64,000 bases of DNA from Hemibagrus wyckioides (taxonomy: Eukaryota; Chordata; Actinopteri; Siluriformes; Bagridae), in contig NC_080715.1 of assembly GCF_019097595.1 (NCBI RefSeq), positions 4,239,073 to 4,303,072 of the forward strand, read 5' to 3'. Numbering within the stretch: position 1 is the stretch's first letter; every line of letters starts with the position of its first letter. The notes under the pieces were generated by a model. It saw only the letters and a list, made by a program, of their open reading frames with translations, was not told the origin of the DNA and did no database searches. Below are positions 35,087 to 46,246 of this stretch, piece by piece. The translations under genes were made by a program, and so were the position numbers.

Positions 35087-36942
35087 TGTAACGTCCAGGC
35101 CACCCACACCCCGCGGGGCTCAAACCCGGAGCTCCGTGGACACTGCACCCGCACGCCATAGTAATCAGACCCTTGTGCAGGATTAAATGAAGCACTGCTT
35201 TATTCACAGGGAAAAAACAGTACTGAACAAAATGTATTCAAAATGTATTCATTCCTGAAGTCAATGACAATTTCTTTGGGTTTCCCCACGTTGAGGAAGA
35301 GATTGTTGTTGGCACACCACTGGACCAGATGACTCACCTCACTCATGTAGTTGGCTTTGTTGTTGTTGGTGATGAGGCCCACTACAGTTGTGTCGTCTGC
35401 AAACTTTATGATGTGGTTGGTGTTGTAGCTGGGTACACAGTCGTGGGTCAACAGGGTGTAGAGCAGTGGGCTGAGCACGCATCCTTGTGGTGACCCTGTG
35501 CTCAGTGTGATGGTCTTAGACGTTTTTCCGCTGTCTCTCTGACAGGAAGTCCAGAACCCAGTTACAGAGTGGGGAGTTGATTCCTAGGTGTCTTAGTTTG
35601 CTTATGAGCTGCTGGGGGATAATTGTGTTAAACGCCGAGCTAAAGTCCAGGAATAGCATACGCACATACGAGTCTTTGGAGTCCAGGTGTGTAAGGGCTG
35701 GATGGAGGGCGGTTGAGATGACGTCTTCAGTGGACCTGTTGGTTCTGTATGCAAACTGGAACGGGTCATGGGAGGGAGGAAGAATGGATGTTATGTGCCG
35801 CATGATCAGTCTCTTGAAGCACTTCATAATGATGGGGGTCAGTGCAACGGGCCTGTAGTCGTTATGGCTGGATGGGTGAGGCTTCTTTGGGACTGGAATT
35901 ACTGTGGTAGCCTTGAGACACTTGGGGACGACTGCTTGACTCAGCAAGACGAAGATGTCAGTTAGTACATCCTTGAGTTCTGCAGCACAATTCTTTAGAA
36001 CACGACCAGGTATGGTGTCTGGTCCGGCTGCCTTGTGTGGGTTTATCCTCAGGAGGGTCTTTTCCACATTGTCTGGGGTCAGACACACAGCCTGCTCGTG
36101 TGGGAGAGGTGAGATCTTCTGTGCCTGTGTGTTGTTGTAGATCTCAAAACGGCCATAGAATTCATTGAGGCTGTCAAGTAAAGACATGTCACTGTCACAG
36201 GTCCGTGGTATATAGGTTTATAGTTCATAAGAGTTGAATGCCTCGCCAGAGACTCTGTGTGTCTCTAGAGCTGCTGAAGTGTTCGGATATTTTATTGCCG
36301 TATTGTTGTTTCGCTTGCCTGATTCCCCGGGACAAGTTGGCTCTTGCAGTTGCTAGTCCTGTAGTGTCACCAGCTCTAAAGGCTGCATTCTGTGCCCTCA
36401 GAAGTTTTAACACTTCTCCTGTCAGCCATGGTTTCTGGTTAGCTCGAATAGTGACAGTTTTCCTGTGTGTGACATCGTCTGTGCACTTTAAGATGTATGC
36501 AGTAACAGCCTCAGTATATTCTTCTATGTCCGTGTGGTTATTGTAAGTAGCTGCTTCTTTGAAGATGTCCCAGTCTGTAGTGTCAAAGCAGTCTTGTAGG
36601 GCAGACTGGGCGCCTTCTGACCACACATGTGCCTCCTTCTTGGTTGGTCTGATGACTCTCACCTTCGGTCTGTACGCAGGTCTGAGCATGATGGTGACAT
36701 GGTCAGAGAGTCCAAGGTGGGGGAGGGGGTGGGCTTTGTATGCTTCTTTGCTGCTTGAATATGCTAAGTGATATTAAATGAAATGAATTAAATGAAGCAC
36801 TGCTTTATTCACAGGGAAAAAAACAGTACTGATCAAAATGTAAAACAAAACTTAACATAAACAGTTCTTCATATGGACTGGCAAGCGTGGAAACACACAA
36901 CAAACAATGACTGGCAAAGACAGGCACACAAGGGCTCATATA

Positions 36943-37007
<65 letters not shown>

Positions 37008-37125
37008 CAAAACATCAAGGTAAAAAGTACAAGGGAATACAAACAGAAAAAGCAGACTCCACCAATTCACCTGCCAGCACCCCCTCCAGTGGTCTGGCAG
37101 GGAACTGTCCCAGTGATTTCTGACA
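35087..37125 (-). mobile_element. Solo LTR (copy 2) split by an L2 fragment
   Basis: TGTAACGTCC at 35087 and TCTGACA ending at 37125, with perfect flanks GGTGC at 35082-35086 and 37126-37130. It is the same insertion as 16129-16513. A (TA)n run at about 36937-37004 is expanded compared with copy 1. Confidence 0.85.
35236..36786 (-). mobile_element. L2-clade LINE fragment truncated at both ends, with ~54 bp flanking duplication
   Basis: Minus-strand frames 36689-36225 and 36187-35516 and 35478-35200 give the linker and reverse transcriptase ([46 protein letters not shown]). Endonuclease and 3' end are both missing: it stops within coding sequence just after KEIVIDFR. A target segment of about 54 bp (attaaatgaagcactgc ... 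caaaatgta) stands on both sides (35182-35235 and 36787-36841), far longer than usual LINE duplications. Confidence 0.8.
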
Positions 37126-37724
37126 GGTGCATTAGGTGAGATTAGATATCTAACAGGTGGGTTTGACAATTGAATAGTTTCACCCATGCTCATGAAGCTC
37201 CGCCCACGGAACCTAGAGTACAGTGCCTATAAAATAAGTGACAGGAGGCACATTAAAACACAAACAAGACCAAAAGTCAGTTTTCCAAAACAGTTTTCTC
37301 AGTGATTTAATACATTTGTGCTAAAGCCATTCGTTAATCTGTTTAATCTATTATTTTTTTATCACGTTGTAGATAACTTTCAGGCTATAAGGAATAAAAA
37401 ATGGACTACTGCTCCTTTAAGTAGGTGTTGTGTGCTGTTTCTGATGTAACTGATGACTGTAACAGGTTATAACGTGTCTCTGTAAAACTCCTCCTATTAA
37501 GGAAGTGTCGAGTCTGAGACGACTGCAGTCCTTCATAAACAGTCTGCAGTGTTCTGCTCTGGTGAGATTAGGTTTATTCTCAGTTTATGGAGAAATCTGT
37601 CTCAATTTTATAACTTTGTAAGGAAGTGATTACTAACTGGACCTACAACGGTAGTGTTTAATTTTTATCAAAGTGAAACTCTGAGTGTTCAGACTGGAGA
37701 GAACAACAGCAGCAGTAAAATAAA
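37126..37724 (+). promoter_or_regulatory. TRIM pseudogene 5' region
   Basis: Counterpart of 16514-17128. It keeps the untranslated-exon-like segment and splice donor (ctctggtgag, about 37557) but has a 6 bp loss that turns the copy 1 ISRE match into CAAAGTGAAACT (about 37668-37680). Confidence 0.5.
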
Positions 37725-38292
37725 ATGGCTTCTAAATTTTCAGAGGAGGATTTGTCCTGTCCTGTGTGCTGTGAAATCTTCAAGGATCCTGTTGTTCTGC
37801 TCTGCAGTGACAGTTTCTGTAAAGTGTGTTTGCAGAGGTTCTGGGAGACCAAAGAATCCAGAGAATGTCCTGTATGTAGGAGGAAGTCAACACCCACCCA
37901 TAAATCTGGCCTTTTAAGAATCTGTGTGAGACTTTCTTACAGAAGAGAAATCAGAGCTCTTCATCAGGGTCTGAAACAGTCTGCAGTCTGCACAGTGAGA
38001 AACTCAAACTCTTCTGTCTGGACGATCAACAGCCATTGTGTTTGATGTGTCAGACTTCAAGAAAACACACCAACCACTATATATACCCCATTGAGGAGGC
38101 AGTAACAGACTGTAAGGTAAATAAAATGTACATCTAAGGTCATGCGTCATGTATAAAATAAGAAAGGTTATATTACCTCACAATATCTATAGGTTCAGTA
38201 TTACATTTGGTTTTTGAACAGTTTATTCGTGTAATCATCAAATCTATAAGTCAGCCATTCCATCATATACAAATTTTACCATCTGATGCGTC

Positions 38293-38648
38293 AGTCACAA
38301 CCCACACAGAGCCAGAACACCAGAGGGAGCCGTCACCTGAATATTGATTGCCATGAACTCATTTCCGGTTCTCTAGAGCTTTTAAGCAGCATGCTCCCTC
38401 TGTTCCACGCGAGGTATCGTTTCTTTGTGTCACGTACCAAGCCTTGAGTTATTGCTGTATGGTTTACCTCGTGTATGATCCTTGCCTGCCTTGCTTATTG
38501 ACTATGAGTTCAGTTTTGTGTTTTGGTTTTGGTTACAGTGTGTTTGACCATATTGATATCCCATATCGATACCGTCTTTGCCTGCCGATTTTGTGAATAA
38601 AGATCTGTGAATGGATTCTACTACGCGAGCCTCGCGCGCTTCATTACA
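38293..38648 (+). mobile_element. 5' LTR of gypsy element A
   Basis: About 356 bp, beginning agtcacaaccc (first T of TGTCAC apparently mutated) and ending cttcattaca, with AATAAA near 38598. The flank matches undisturbed intron 1 of copy 1 around 17690, where the site is empty. Compared with the 3' LTR it has extra bases (gctccctctgttccacgc) and several substitutions, so the insertion is not young. Confidence 0.85.
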
Positions 38649-39296
38649 GGATACTTCACCAGTCGAGAATCCATTGTCCACCAGGGACACATGATTCGTT
38701 TTTATCAGGATCAGGTGGCAGAGCTACAAGCCGCCAACACCCAGCTCCAGCCTCCAGCTGCCGCCGATTCACCAGAACCAGCAGCACCATCATGCAGTGG
38801 ATTACCCCGATTTTCCCTACCACAGAAGTTTGATGGCTCTGCCGATCGCTGCCGCGGATTCTTACGCCAGTGTGACAACTTCTTCGCGCAGCAGCCGGAA
38901 ATCTACTGCAACGAAACCATCAGGTGTGCATGCATGCTTTCTTTACTGACGGGCAAAGCGCTAGACTGGGCTTCAGCTGTTTGGGATTCTGATCCTCAAG
39001 TCAAGACTTCGGCTGATTATTTCACCAATCTGATCAGGGAAGTTTTCGGGTATCCTGCTGGAGGAAAGGACATTTCCGTGCAGCTGCTTGAGTTGTGTCA
39101 GGGGTCGGATACAGCGGCGGATTTTGCCATTAAATTCCGCACGCTGTCAGCTCAGTCAGGGTGGAACAAGACAGCACTCATGGTGGTGTTTCGCGAAAGT
39201 CCCAATCCGGATCTGAAAGCGGAAATGGCGTGCCGGGAGAATAATGTGACACTGTCCCAGTACATCTCCACTATCATTCAGCTTGACAACCTCTGA
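38607..39296 (+). pseudogene. Gag of gypsy element A
   Basis: The open frame starts inside the LTR, and Gag itself probably begins near 38691. It contains the retrotransposon Gag core ([54 protein letters not shown]). Gag stops at 39294 and the CCHC knuckle expected before the protease is not present; about 130 bp of shifted sequence follows. Confidence 0.75.
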
Positions 39297-39429
39297 CGTC
39301 AGCACCGACCTCCAGCCTTCATGTTCTAAGCCACGCCCCTCATGAAATTCCACAGCCCCAGGGAAGAAACCTACCACATCACAGGTAGAGATTGTTAAAC
39401 TGGCTTCTAAAGTCTCCCTACCAGCATTC

Positions 39430-42400
39430 ATGTTCCTGAATGACTCTCGTTTCCCAGTTTCAGCGATAAGTGACTCTGGTTCAGCAGTCAACCTCATAGA
39501 CAGCAGCCTGGTACATGAACTCCACTTACCCACCATTCCATGCACCCCACCATTGAAAGTAACCACCATCAATGATCAGCCCATTGGAGAAGGCCTCCTT
39601 ACTCACCAAACCCCACTCTTGGACTTCCAAATCGGATTGTTTCATCGTGAAAAACTAAGATTCTTTGTCATCACTTCACCATCTAACCCCATCGTCTTAG
39701 GCCTTCCCTGGCTACAGCTCCATGACCCTGTTATCTCCTGGAAAGAGGGGGAATTAAGAAAATGGTCCACCTTCTGTCAAGAGAACTGCTTTCACATGCA
39801 TTTATCACGCCCATGCCTATCTACATCCGTCGAGAGTCCAGAGTCATCCCCCTCAATAACACTCCCCAGAGAGTATAGTGATCACCAAGAAGTCTTCAGT
39901 AAAAAAAGAGCCACCAAGTTACCCCTTCATCAGCCATGGGATTGCACCATAGAACTTCTTCCTAATGCCATGCCACCCAAGAGCCGCATTTACCCCCTCT
40001 CACTCCCTGAGAAAAGCGCCATGGAGGAGTATATTGAAGAAGCCCTCGCAGCTGGATACTTCCATCTGTCTACATCTCCTGCTGCAGCGGGCTTTTTCTT
40101 CGTTGAGAAGAAGGATGGGGGCCTTCGACCATGCATTGATTATTGAGGTCTGAACTCCATAACAGTTCCCTATCCTTATCCACTTCCCTTGGTTCCAGTG
40201 GCCCTCGAACAGTTACAGGGGGTGAGAATATTCACAAAACTAGACCTACGCAGCGCATATAACCTGATCCGGATAAAGGAGGGCGATGAATGGAAGACTG
40301 CATTCCATACGACTCACGGACATTATGAATACCAGGTCATGCCTCATGGACTTACAAACGCCCCGGCGGTCTTCCAGTCACTTGTTAATGAGGTATTCAG
40401 AGACATGCTCCACAGATTTGTCATAGCTCACATTGATGACATCCTGATCTACTCTAACAACCTAGAACAACACATCTCGCATGTTCGTGCAGTCCTTCAC
40501 CACCTAGCTGAACACAACCTCTATGTCAAGCTATAGAAGTGTGAATTTCATCGTTCTTCTATCATGTTTTTGGGATATTTGATCTCTCAAAGAGGAGTGG
40601 AGATGGATCAGGCAAAGGTATTGGCCATTACGTCCTGGCCAGAACCCACCACCATCAAAGAACTGCAACGTTTTTGGGATTTGCTAATTTCTACCGGTGA
40701 TTCATCTGTCATTACAGTTCTGCAGCAGGCCCTCTGGGCTCCCTTTTAAGAGGCAAGCCCAAGACACTGAAATGGACTGATCAAGCCAGAGTGGCGTTTC
40801 AAAGACTCAAGCAAAGTTTCTCCTCTGCTCCCATTCTCTGCCATCCTATTCCCGAGCTCCCATTTGTTGTAGAAGTTGACGCCTCTAATAGTGGTATTGG
40901 GGCGGTGCTTTCTCAATGCCAACCAGACTCCGGAAAAGTCCACCCATGCGCCTTCTTCTCCCGTAAACTCACACCAGCTGAGGCCAACTACGATGTGGGG
41001 AATAGGGAGCTGCTTTCCATAAAGGCAGCCTTGGAGGAATGGAGACACTGGTTAGAAGGGGCCCGCCATCCATTCCTGGTTCTCATGGATCACCGAAACC
41101 TCGCATATCTTTGAGAAGCCAAACGCCTCAACCGCCAAGCCAGGTGGGCCCTGTTTTTCACCAGGATCAGGTTCTCCTTTTCCTATCATCCTGGTTCCAA
41201 GAACAGGAAGGCTGATGCCCTATCATGGATTCATGAGACTCTCGATACACCCACGTGCCCTGACACTATCCTCCCTCCATCTGTGTTAGTGGCCCCTATA
41301 CAATGGAACATAGTGGAGGAGATTGAACGATCTCACTCAACTGAAGCTCCTCCCCTGAACACTCCACCTTCCAAGTTATATGTTCCCTCCACTCTCCGCC
41401 AAAGAATAATACAGTGGGCCCACGAAAATCCAAGTTCTGGACACCCCGGCATCCACAGAACCTCCCAGCTGTTACGACAGAGATTCTGGTGGCCTTCTCA
41501 CCATGATGATATTGTGGATTATGTCCAGTCTTGTTCAGCCTGTGCCCAATCCCGGACAAGCCGCCAGCTACCAGAGGGTCTGCTAGAACCTCTACCGATC
41601 CCACGACACCCCTGGTCTCACGTGTCCGTCGATTTCCTCACTGACCTCCCAGAATCCCATGGTTTTACAGCTATTATGGAGGTGATTGACCGGTTTGCTA
41701 AGGCCTGTAAGCTTGTACCCATGAAAGGTTTACCCACTGCTATGGAGACCGCCCAAGCCATCTTCCAGAACGTGTTCCGAAACTATGGCCTCCCAGAGGA
41801 TATCGTCTCAGATCAGGGCACACAATTTACCTCTAGAGTGTGGGTGGAGTTCTGCAGGCACCTCGATATTAACGTCAGTCTCAGCTCCGGATACCACCCC
41901 CAATCTAAAGGTCAAGCTGAGCGATTGAATCAAGAGTTGGGAAGATTCCTGAGGGTTTATTGCAGCCACGAACAGCATCATTGGAGTGAGTTTCTCCCTT
42001 GGGCCGAGTATGCCCAAAACTCATTGCTCCACTCCTCCACGTGTCTAACACCTTTTCAGTGTGTGCTGGGCTATCAACCCCCACTATTTCCATGGTCCGG
42101 GGAACCCTCTGACGTCCCCACAGTAGACGACTGGTATAGCCGAAGCCAAGAAGTCTGGGAAAGGGTGCATGTGTGCCTTCAGAGAGCAATTCAGAGACTG
42201 GAAATCCAGGCCAACCACCAGCGACGCCCACACCCAGCCTACCAGGTGGGCCAGAAAGTGTGGCTATCCACACGCAAGCTGAAGTTGAAATTACCCAGCC
42301 GTAAACTCAGCCCCAAATTCATTGGCCCTTTCAGAATCATTCGCCAGATTAACCCTGTCTTGTCTCGCCTAGAGCTACCTGCATCGTAACGTATTTCACC

Positions 42401-42733
42401 CACCTTTCATGCTTCACTGCTTAAGTCCTGCCATGACTCCCGCACCACGAGTTTCACTGCCCATGAACCACCCCCTCCCCTGGACAGTGAAGGTTCCCTC
42501 GCCTATCAGGTTCATGCCATTCTCAACTCTCGTTGTCGAGGAAACCGCCTCCAGTACCTGGAGGACTGGGAGGGTTACAGTCCTGAGGAACGTTGCTGGG
42601 TTAATGCTGCTTACATTCTGGACCCAGCACTCACAGAGGAGTTTCATAGAAACTTCCCCAGCAGGCCTGCTCCTCGCCAAAGGGGGCTCCCTCGTCGTCG
42701 AACACCTGGAGGTGTTCCTAGAGGGAGGGGTTC
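39430..42733 (+). pseudogene. Pol of gypsy element A (protease, RT, RNase H, integrase, chromodomain)
   Basis: Protease ([14 protein letters not shown]) and RT start lie in 39430-40146, with a TGA at 40144. RT continues 40189-40536 ([27 protein letters not shown] instead of YIDDIL), then a TAG at 40534-40536. More breaks occur near 40700 and at 41112. RNase H is at 40791-41114. Integrase is at 41283-42389, with an HHCC zinc region ([11 protein letters not shown]...CSACAQ), [17 protein letters not shown] and [10 protein letters not shown] chromodomain follows in another frame at about 42500-42690 ([18 protein letters not shown]). A purine tract (agagggagggg) precedes the 3' LTR. The chromodomain places it among chromoviruses. 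Many stops make it inactive. Confidence 0.85.
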
Positions 42734-43083
42734 TGTCACAACCCACACAGAGCCAGAACACCAGAGGGAGCCGTCGCCCGAATATTGACTGCCATGAACT
42801 CATTTCCGGTTCTCTAGAGCTTTTAAGCAGCATGAAGTATCATTTCCTTGTGTCATGTACCAAGCCATGAGTTATTGCTGTATGATTTACCTCGTGTATG
42901 ATCCTTGCCTGCCTTGCTTATTGACTACGAGTTCGGTTTTATGTTTTGTTCGTTTACAGTGTGTTTGCTTTCCGGTTTTTGACCCTTTTGCTATCCCATA
43001 TCGATAAAGTCTTTGCCTGCCGACTTTGTGAATAAAGATCTGCGAATGGATTCTACTATGTGAGCCTCGCGTGCTTCATTACA
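42734..43083 (+). mobile_element. 3' LTR of gypsy element A
   Basis: Starts TGTCACAACCC and ends cttcattaca. Host intron sequence (gtcaccttcataaacagg) resumes at 43084 and matches copy 1 at 17692-17707. The direct repeat of about 4-5 bp (GTCA) fits a gypsy target duplication, though overlap with the LTR start makes its exact length uncertain. Confidence 0.85.
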
Positions 43084-44456
43084 GTCACCTTCATAAACAG
43101 GAGCAGTGTTTCAGGAGGAGCTCAAAACTGCACTGAAGCCCCTACAGGAAAAACTGAAGATCTTTAAAGACTGTAAACTGAACTGGAGTCAGACTGCAGA
43201 ACATATAAAGGTTACAATCAATAACATGGTTTTGATAGAATTCTATTCTCCATCATTGTAAAATCAGTTCTATTTCATTTGATTTCCTCTTCACTGCAGA
43301 TTCAGGCCCAACACACAGAGCATCAGATTAAGGAGCAGTTTGAGAAGCTTCACCAGTTTCTACGAGATGAAGAGGCAGTCAGGATCACTGCACTGAGAGA
43401 GGAAGAGGAGCAGAAGAGTCAGATGATGAAGGAGAAGATTGAGAAGCTGAGCAGAGACATATCATCTCTTTCAGACACAATCAGAGCCATAGAAGAGGAG
43501 ATGAGAGCTGAAGACGTCCTGTTCTTACAAGTGAGGATCATTTAGTCAGTATTTATACTGTGAGAAAGTCAAACTTCTTTCCATCATCAGAAACGTCACA
43601 TTTCAGTGGTGTAAAAATGTAAATCATATCCACTGATATTTGCTTTGTTGTTTTCCAGAACTACAAGGCCACAGTGAAAAGGTGAGTGATGTGGTTCCTG
43701 TCTCTCTGGTTCTCTGTGTTTCTGAATCCAAAGCCACAGCAACACTGACTCCTGAATGTTTGTGCAGCGCCCAGTGCACACTGCAGCATCCAGAGGAGCT
43801 TTCAGGAGCACTGATCCATGTGGCAAAACATCTGGCCAACCTGAAGTTCAGAGTCTGGGAGAAGATGCACTGGGACAGATTCCTCTGTCCTCAGAAACTG
43901 GACTGGGACAGAGGAAAGCTGTCATTCTCTGACCCTCTCACTAACACACACATACACACTTTCACACACACATTTACTGACAAATTACTGCCATATCTAG
44001 CTGTTGGTGGTAAAGAATCTCCTCTAAAGATCCTGCCACTTCAGTGCTCTGTAAGAGTGAATCAGATCAGTTAGAGCTGATATTGTTTTATTCCAGATCA
44101 TTCATGAAATATTGCAGATTAAAAGATTCATATTCTTTGTGAAAGTTTGTTTTTACAGAAGCACTGAACAGTTCATTGTGAAAAGTTTATTGAAGTGCTG
44201 TAACGTTATTTCAGCTCACCTTGTCAGTGAAATCAAAATAATGTGAAAACTGGAAATATTGATAGAATATCTTATACTGATTACTAAACATTATATGTAG
44301 AATCTTAATATATTCTGAAATTTCAGGTTATTAAATGATATAAAAGTTGATTTTAAGTTAAAATACTGATCTACTCTGTTGAGATAGAGTTATTAAATCA
44401 AGATAATATGATATTAAGTTTAAATAACTATAGGATGGCAGGAGGAGACTCATTAA

Positions 44457-44457
44457 T

Positions 44458-44536
<79 letters not shown>
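44457..44536. repeat. (GATA)n microsatellite
   Basis: About 19 GATA units. Copy 1 has no array at the matching place (about 24000), so it expanded after the duplication. Confidence 0.95.
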
Positions 44537-44553
44537 TTCATGAGTGTATCTCC

Positions 44554-44984
44554 TTTAGCTACTGATCTTGTTCATCCATTAACTGGTGTGATCACTGAGA
44601 GAAACTGGGTGATGTGGAGATACTGGAGCATCTTGATGTGGGGTTGAAATAGATGTCTAAGAGTGAGAGTTAAACACAAGTGAGAATTATTGTTACAGTC
44701 TGACTGTCTATTAGCCGTTTTTATATTTAGACTAATTGTAGAGATTTATGTTTATTTTGTTCTCATTTTTACACAACAGTCATCAAAGATTGTGTGTTAA
44801 GTCTCGTTCTGAGTGTGGTTTAAGCTAGTTTTAAGTTCTTATTCCTGCTATTATTTCTATATGGTTAGTGAAGGAAGAATCTATGATGATGATTTCACTC
44901 TGCTGGGGCACTGCTCCAAGGTGCTAATAAATTAGAAAATATCAACTATTTTAATTAAATTGTCTTCAAATTTCTTGAGTCATT
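44554..44984. other. Unassigned spacer
   Basis: No gene or repeat recognised. Confidence 0.4.
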
Positions 44985-45735
44985 TGAATTTTTTTAATGA
45001 TATTTTTATTGTTTTTTATTAACACCATTACAACAGAACCACGTCAAATATACAATATACAATCCACACCCACAGCAAACATTTAGACACGTTAAACAAT
45101 ATATTGTTAGTATGAAAGAGTGACCATGGAAAAGCCAATGGGCAAGACATTGAAAGAAAAAATATAGAGAGAAAAAAAGTAAAAAAAAAAAAAAAATGGA
45201 AAAAATGGAAAAAATAGTAAGGACTAGGATCTTGATTGTTCAAGTAAATCCCACAAAGGAGCCCATATCCACCAGAATAGTTCAGATTTGTTCGATAAAT
45301 CATATGTAAGTTTTTCCAAAGGGAAATGCCAAACACATCGAGTTGGTACACGAGATGATGACCATAAGATAAGTATATATTTCTTTGCCAGACAAGTAAC
45401 TGAATAAACAATGTGAATTATGAGGAAGATCTAGTGATATGTAACAAATATATAGTTGAAGACAAAGTGAATTTTCTATCCACTATTTTCTGAACTATTT
45501 CATGTACCTCATACCAAAAAGATTTCATTTTCTTACAGTCCCAGAATAAATGCATCCATGTTCCTATTTCTGGTCTACATTTAAAACACCGCTGAAATAC
45601 ATTTGGGTACATGTTATGGAGGTGTACTGGACCTTTCAGCTCATTCACAGTGGCTCTGATATGCTAAAAGATAACTAGGTTTATTTCCATATTGATAAAA
45701 CCTTTTCCTACTTAATGTTATTCATTTCTGTAAAT
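44985..45735 (-). mobile_element. L1-type LINE, 3' part
   Basis: Minus-strand frames 45648-45418 (CFKCRPEIGTWMHLFWDCKK) and 45411-45028 give the C-terminal domain of L1 ORF2. The element ends in a short A tail (attaaaaaaa) at about 44990. The flank ttgagtcatttgaa at 44976-44989 recurs as ctgagtcatttgaaa at 52259-52273, where the L1 5' fragment ends. The two fragments are therefore probably one L1 insertion with a 12-14 bp target duplication. Confidence 0.75.
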
Positions 45736-45746
45736 CAGGGGTGTCC

Positions 45747-46246
45747 TCTGGGAGCGGGTCGGTCTGGGTGGTGCTGATGGAAGTCGGTGAGCAGTGCCGG
45801 ATCGAGGATGTCATCCCGGTCCACCCATGATCTTTCCTCGGGACCATACCCCTCCCAGTCGACCAGATATTGTAGATGGCCGCCGTGTCGTCTGGAGTTC
45901 ATTATCTCTCGGACCTGGTAGACCGTGTTGTCTGCGTCGATCTGGGGCGGCGACGAGATCTCAGACTCTGTAGAAGGAGGGAGAACAGGGTTAGTGTATA
46001 GTTTCAGAAGAGACGCATGGAAGGTGGGTGAGATTCAGTAGTGCGCAGGTAGGATGAGTTCGTAAGACACATCATTTATGCGCCTACGGATGTTGAAGAG
46101 ACCAATATAGCGGGGCTGAGTTTTCTACAGGGCAGTTTGAGGCGGATGTCCCGGGTGGAAAGCCATACTCGGTCACCTGGATGGTAGCACGGTGCTTCTT
46201 TGCCACGCAGGTGGACATGCGCCGATCCCCAAACCCTCTCACTCTC
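45747..46246 (-). pseudogene. Gypsy element B, integrase tail and chromodomain
   Basis: Minus strand. Integrase C-terminal sequence is present in shifted frames (46440-46084). A chromodomain follows at about 45960-45770 ([38 protein letters not shown]). The 3' LTR that should follow is missing: the sequence stops at the hAT terminus. Confidence 0.75.

Larger units (their letters stand above)
37725..44074 (+). pseudogene. TRIM pseudogene (copy of the gene at 17129-23348)
   Basis: Exon pieces: 37725-38116, 43115-43210, 43300-43530, 43659-43681 and a fused 43768-44074. Defects: the RING ligand His29 is Asp (CSDSFCKVC). An 8 bp deletion near 37886 plus a 1 bp insertion put the B-box out of frame. 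A gypsy element fills intron 1, and only tgtttcag remains before exon 2. Exon 5 runs straight into the last third of B30.2 (from [11 protein letters not shown]), without intron 5 or the PRY half. The fused end is still open to the original stop. Exons 2-4 and their introns are almost identical to copy 1, while exon 1 differs at many sites. Confidence 0.9.
32413..44553 (+). repeat. Segmental duplication, copy 2 (TRIM locus)
   Basis: Same-orientation copy of 10238-24029. It alone carries an L2 fragment (35236-36786) in the shared solo LTR and the gypsy element 38293-43083 in TRIM intron 1. It has lost about 217 bp of intron 1, all of intron 5 and most of the B30.2 exon. Homology ends near tgagtgtatctcc (44541-44553). 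Confidence 0.9.

Noticed and set aside
36936..37193. Frames of alternating Tyr and Ile
   Set aside because: They are products of the (TA)n microsatellite.
44457..44536. Regular repeat array that might suggest CRISPR
   Set aside because: It is a plain GATA microsatellite without spacers, in a eukaryotic setting.
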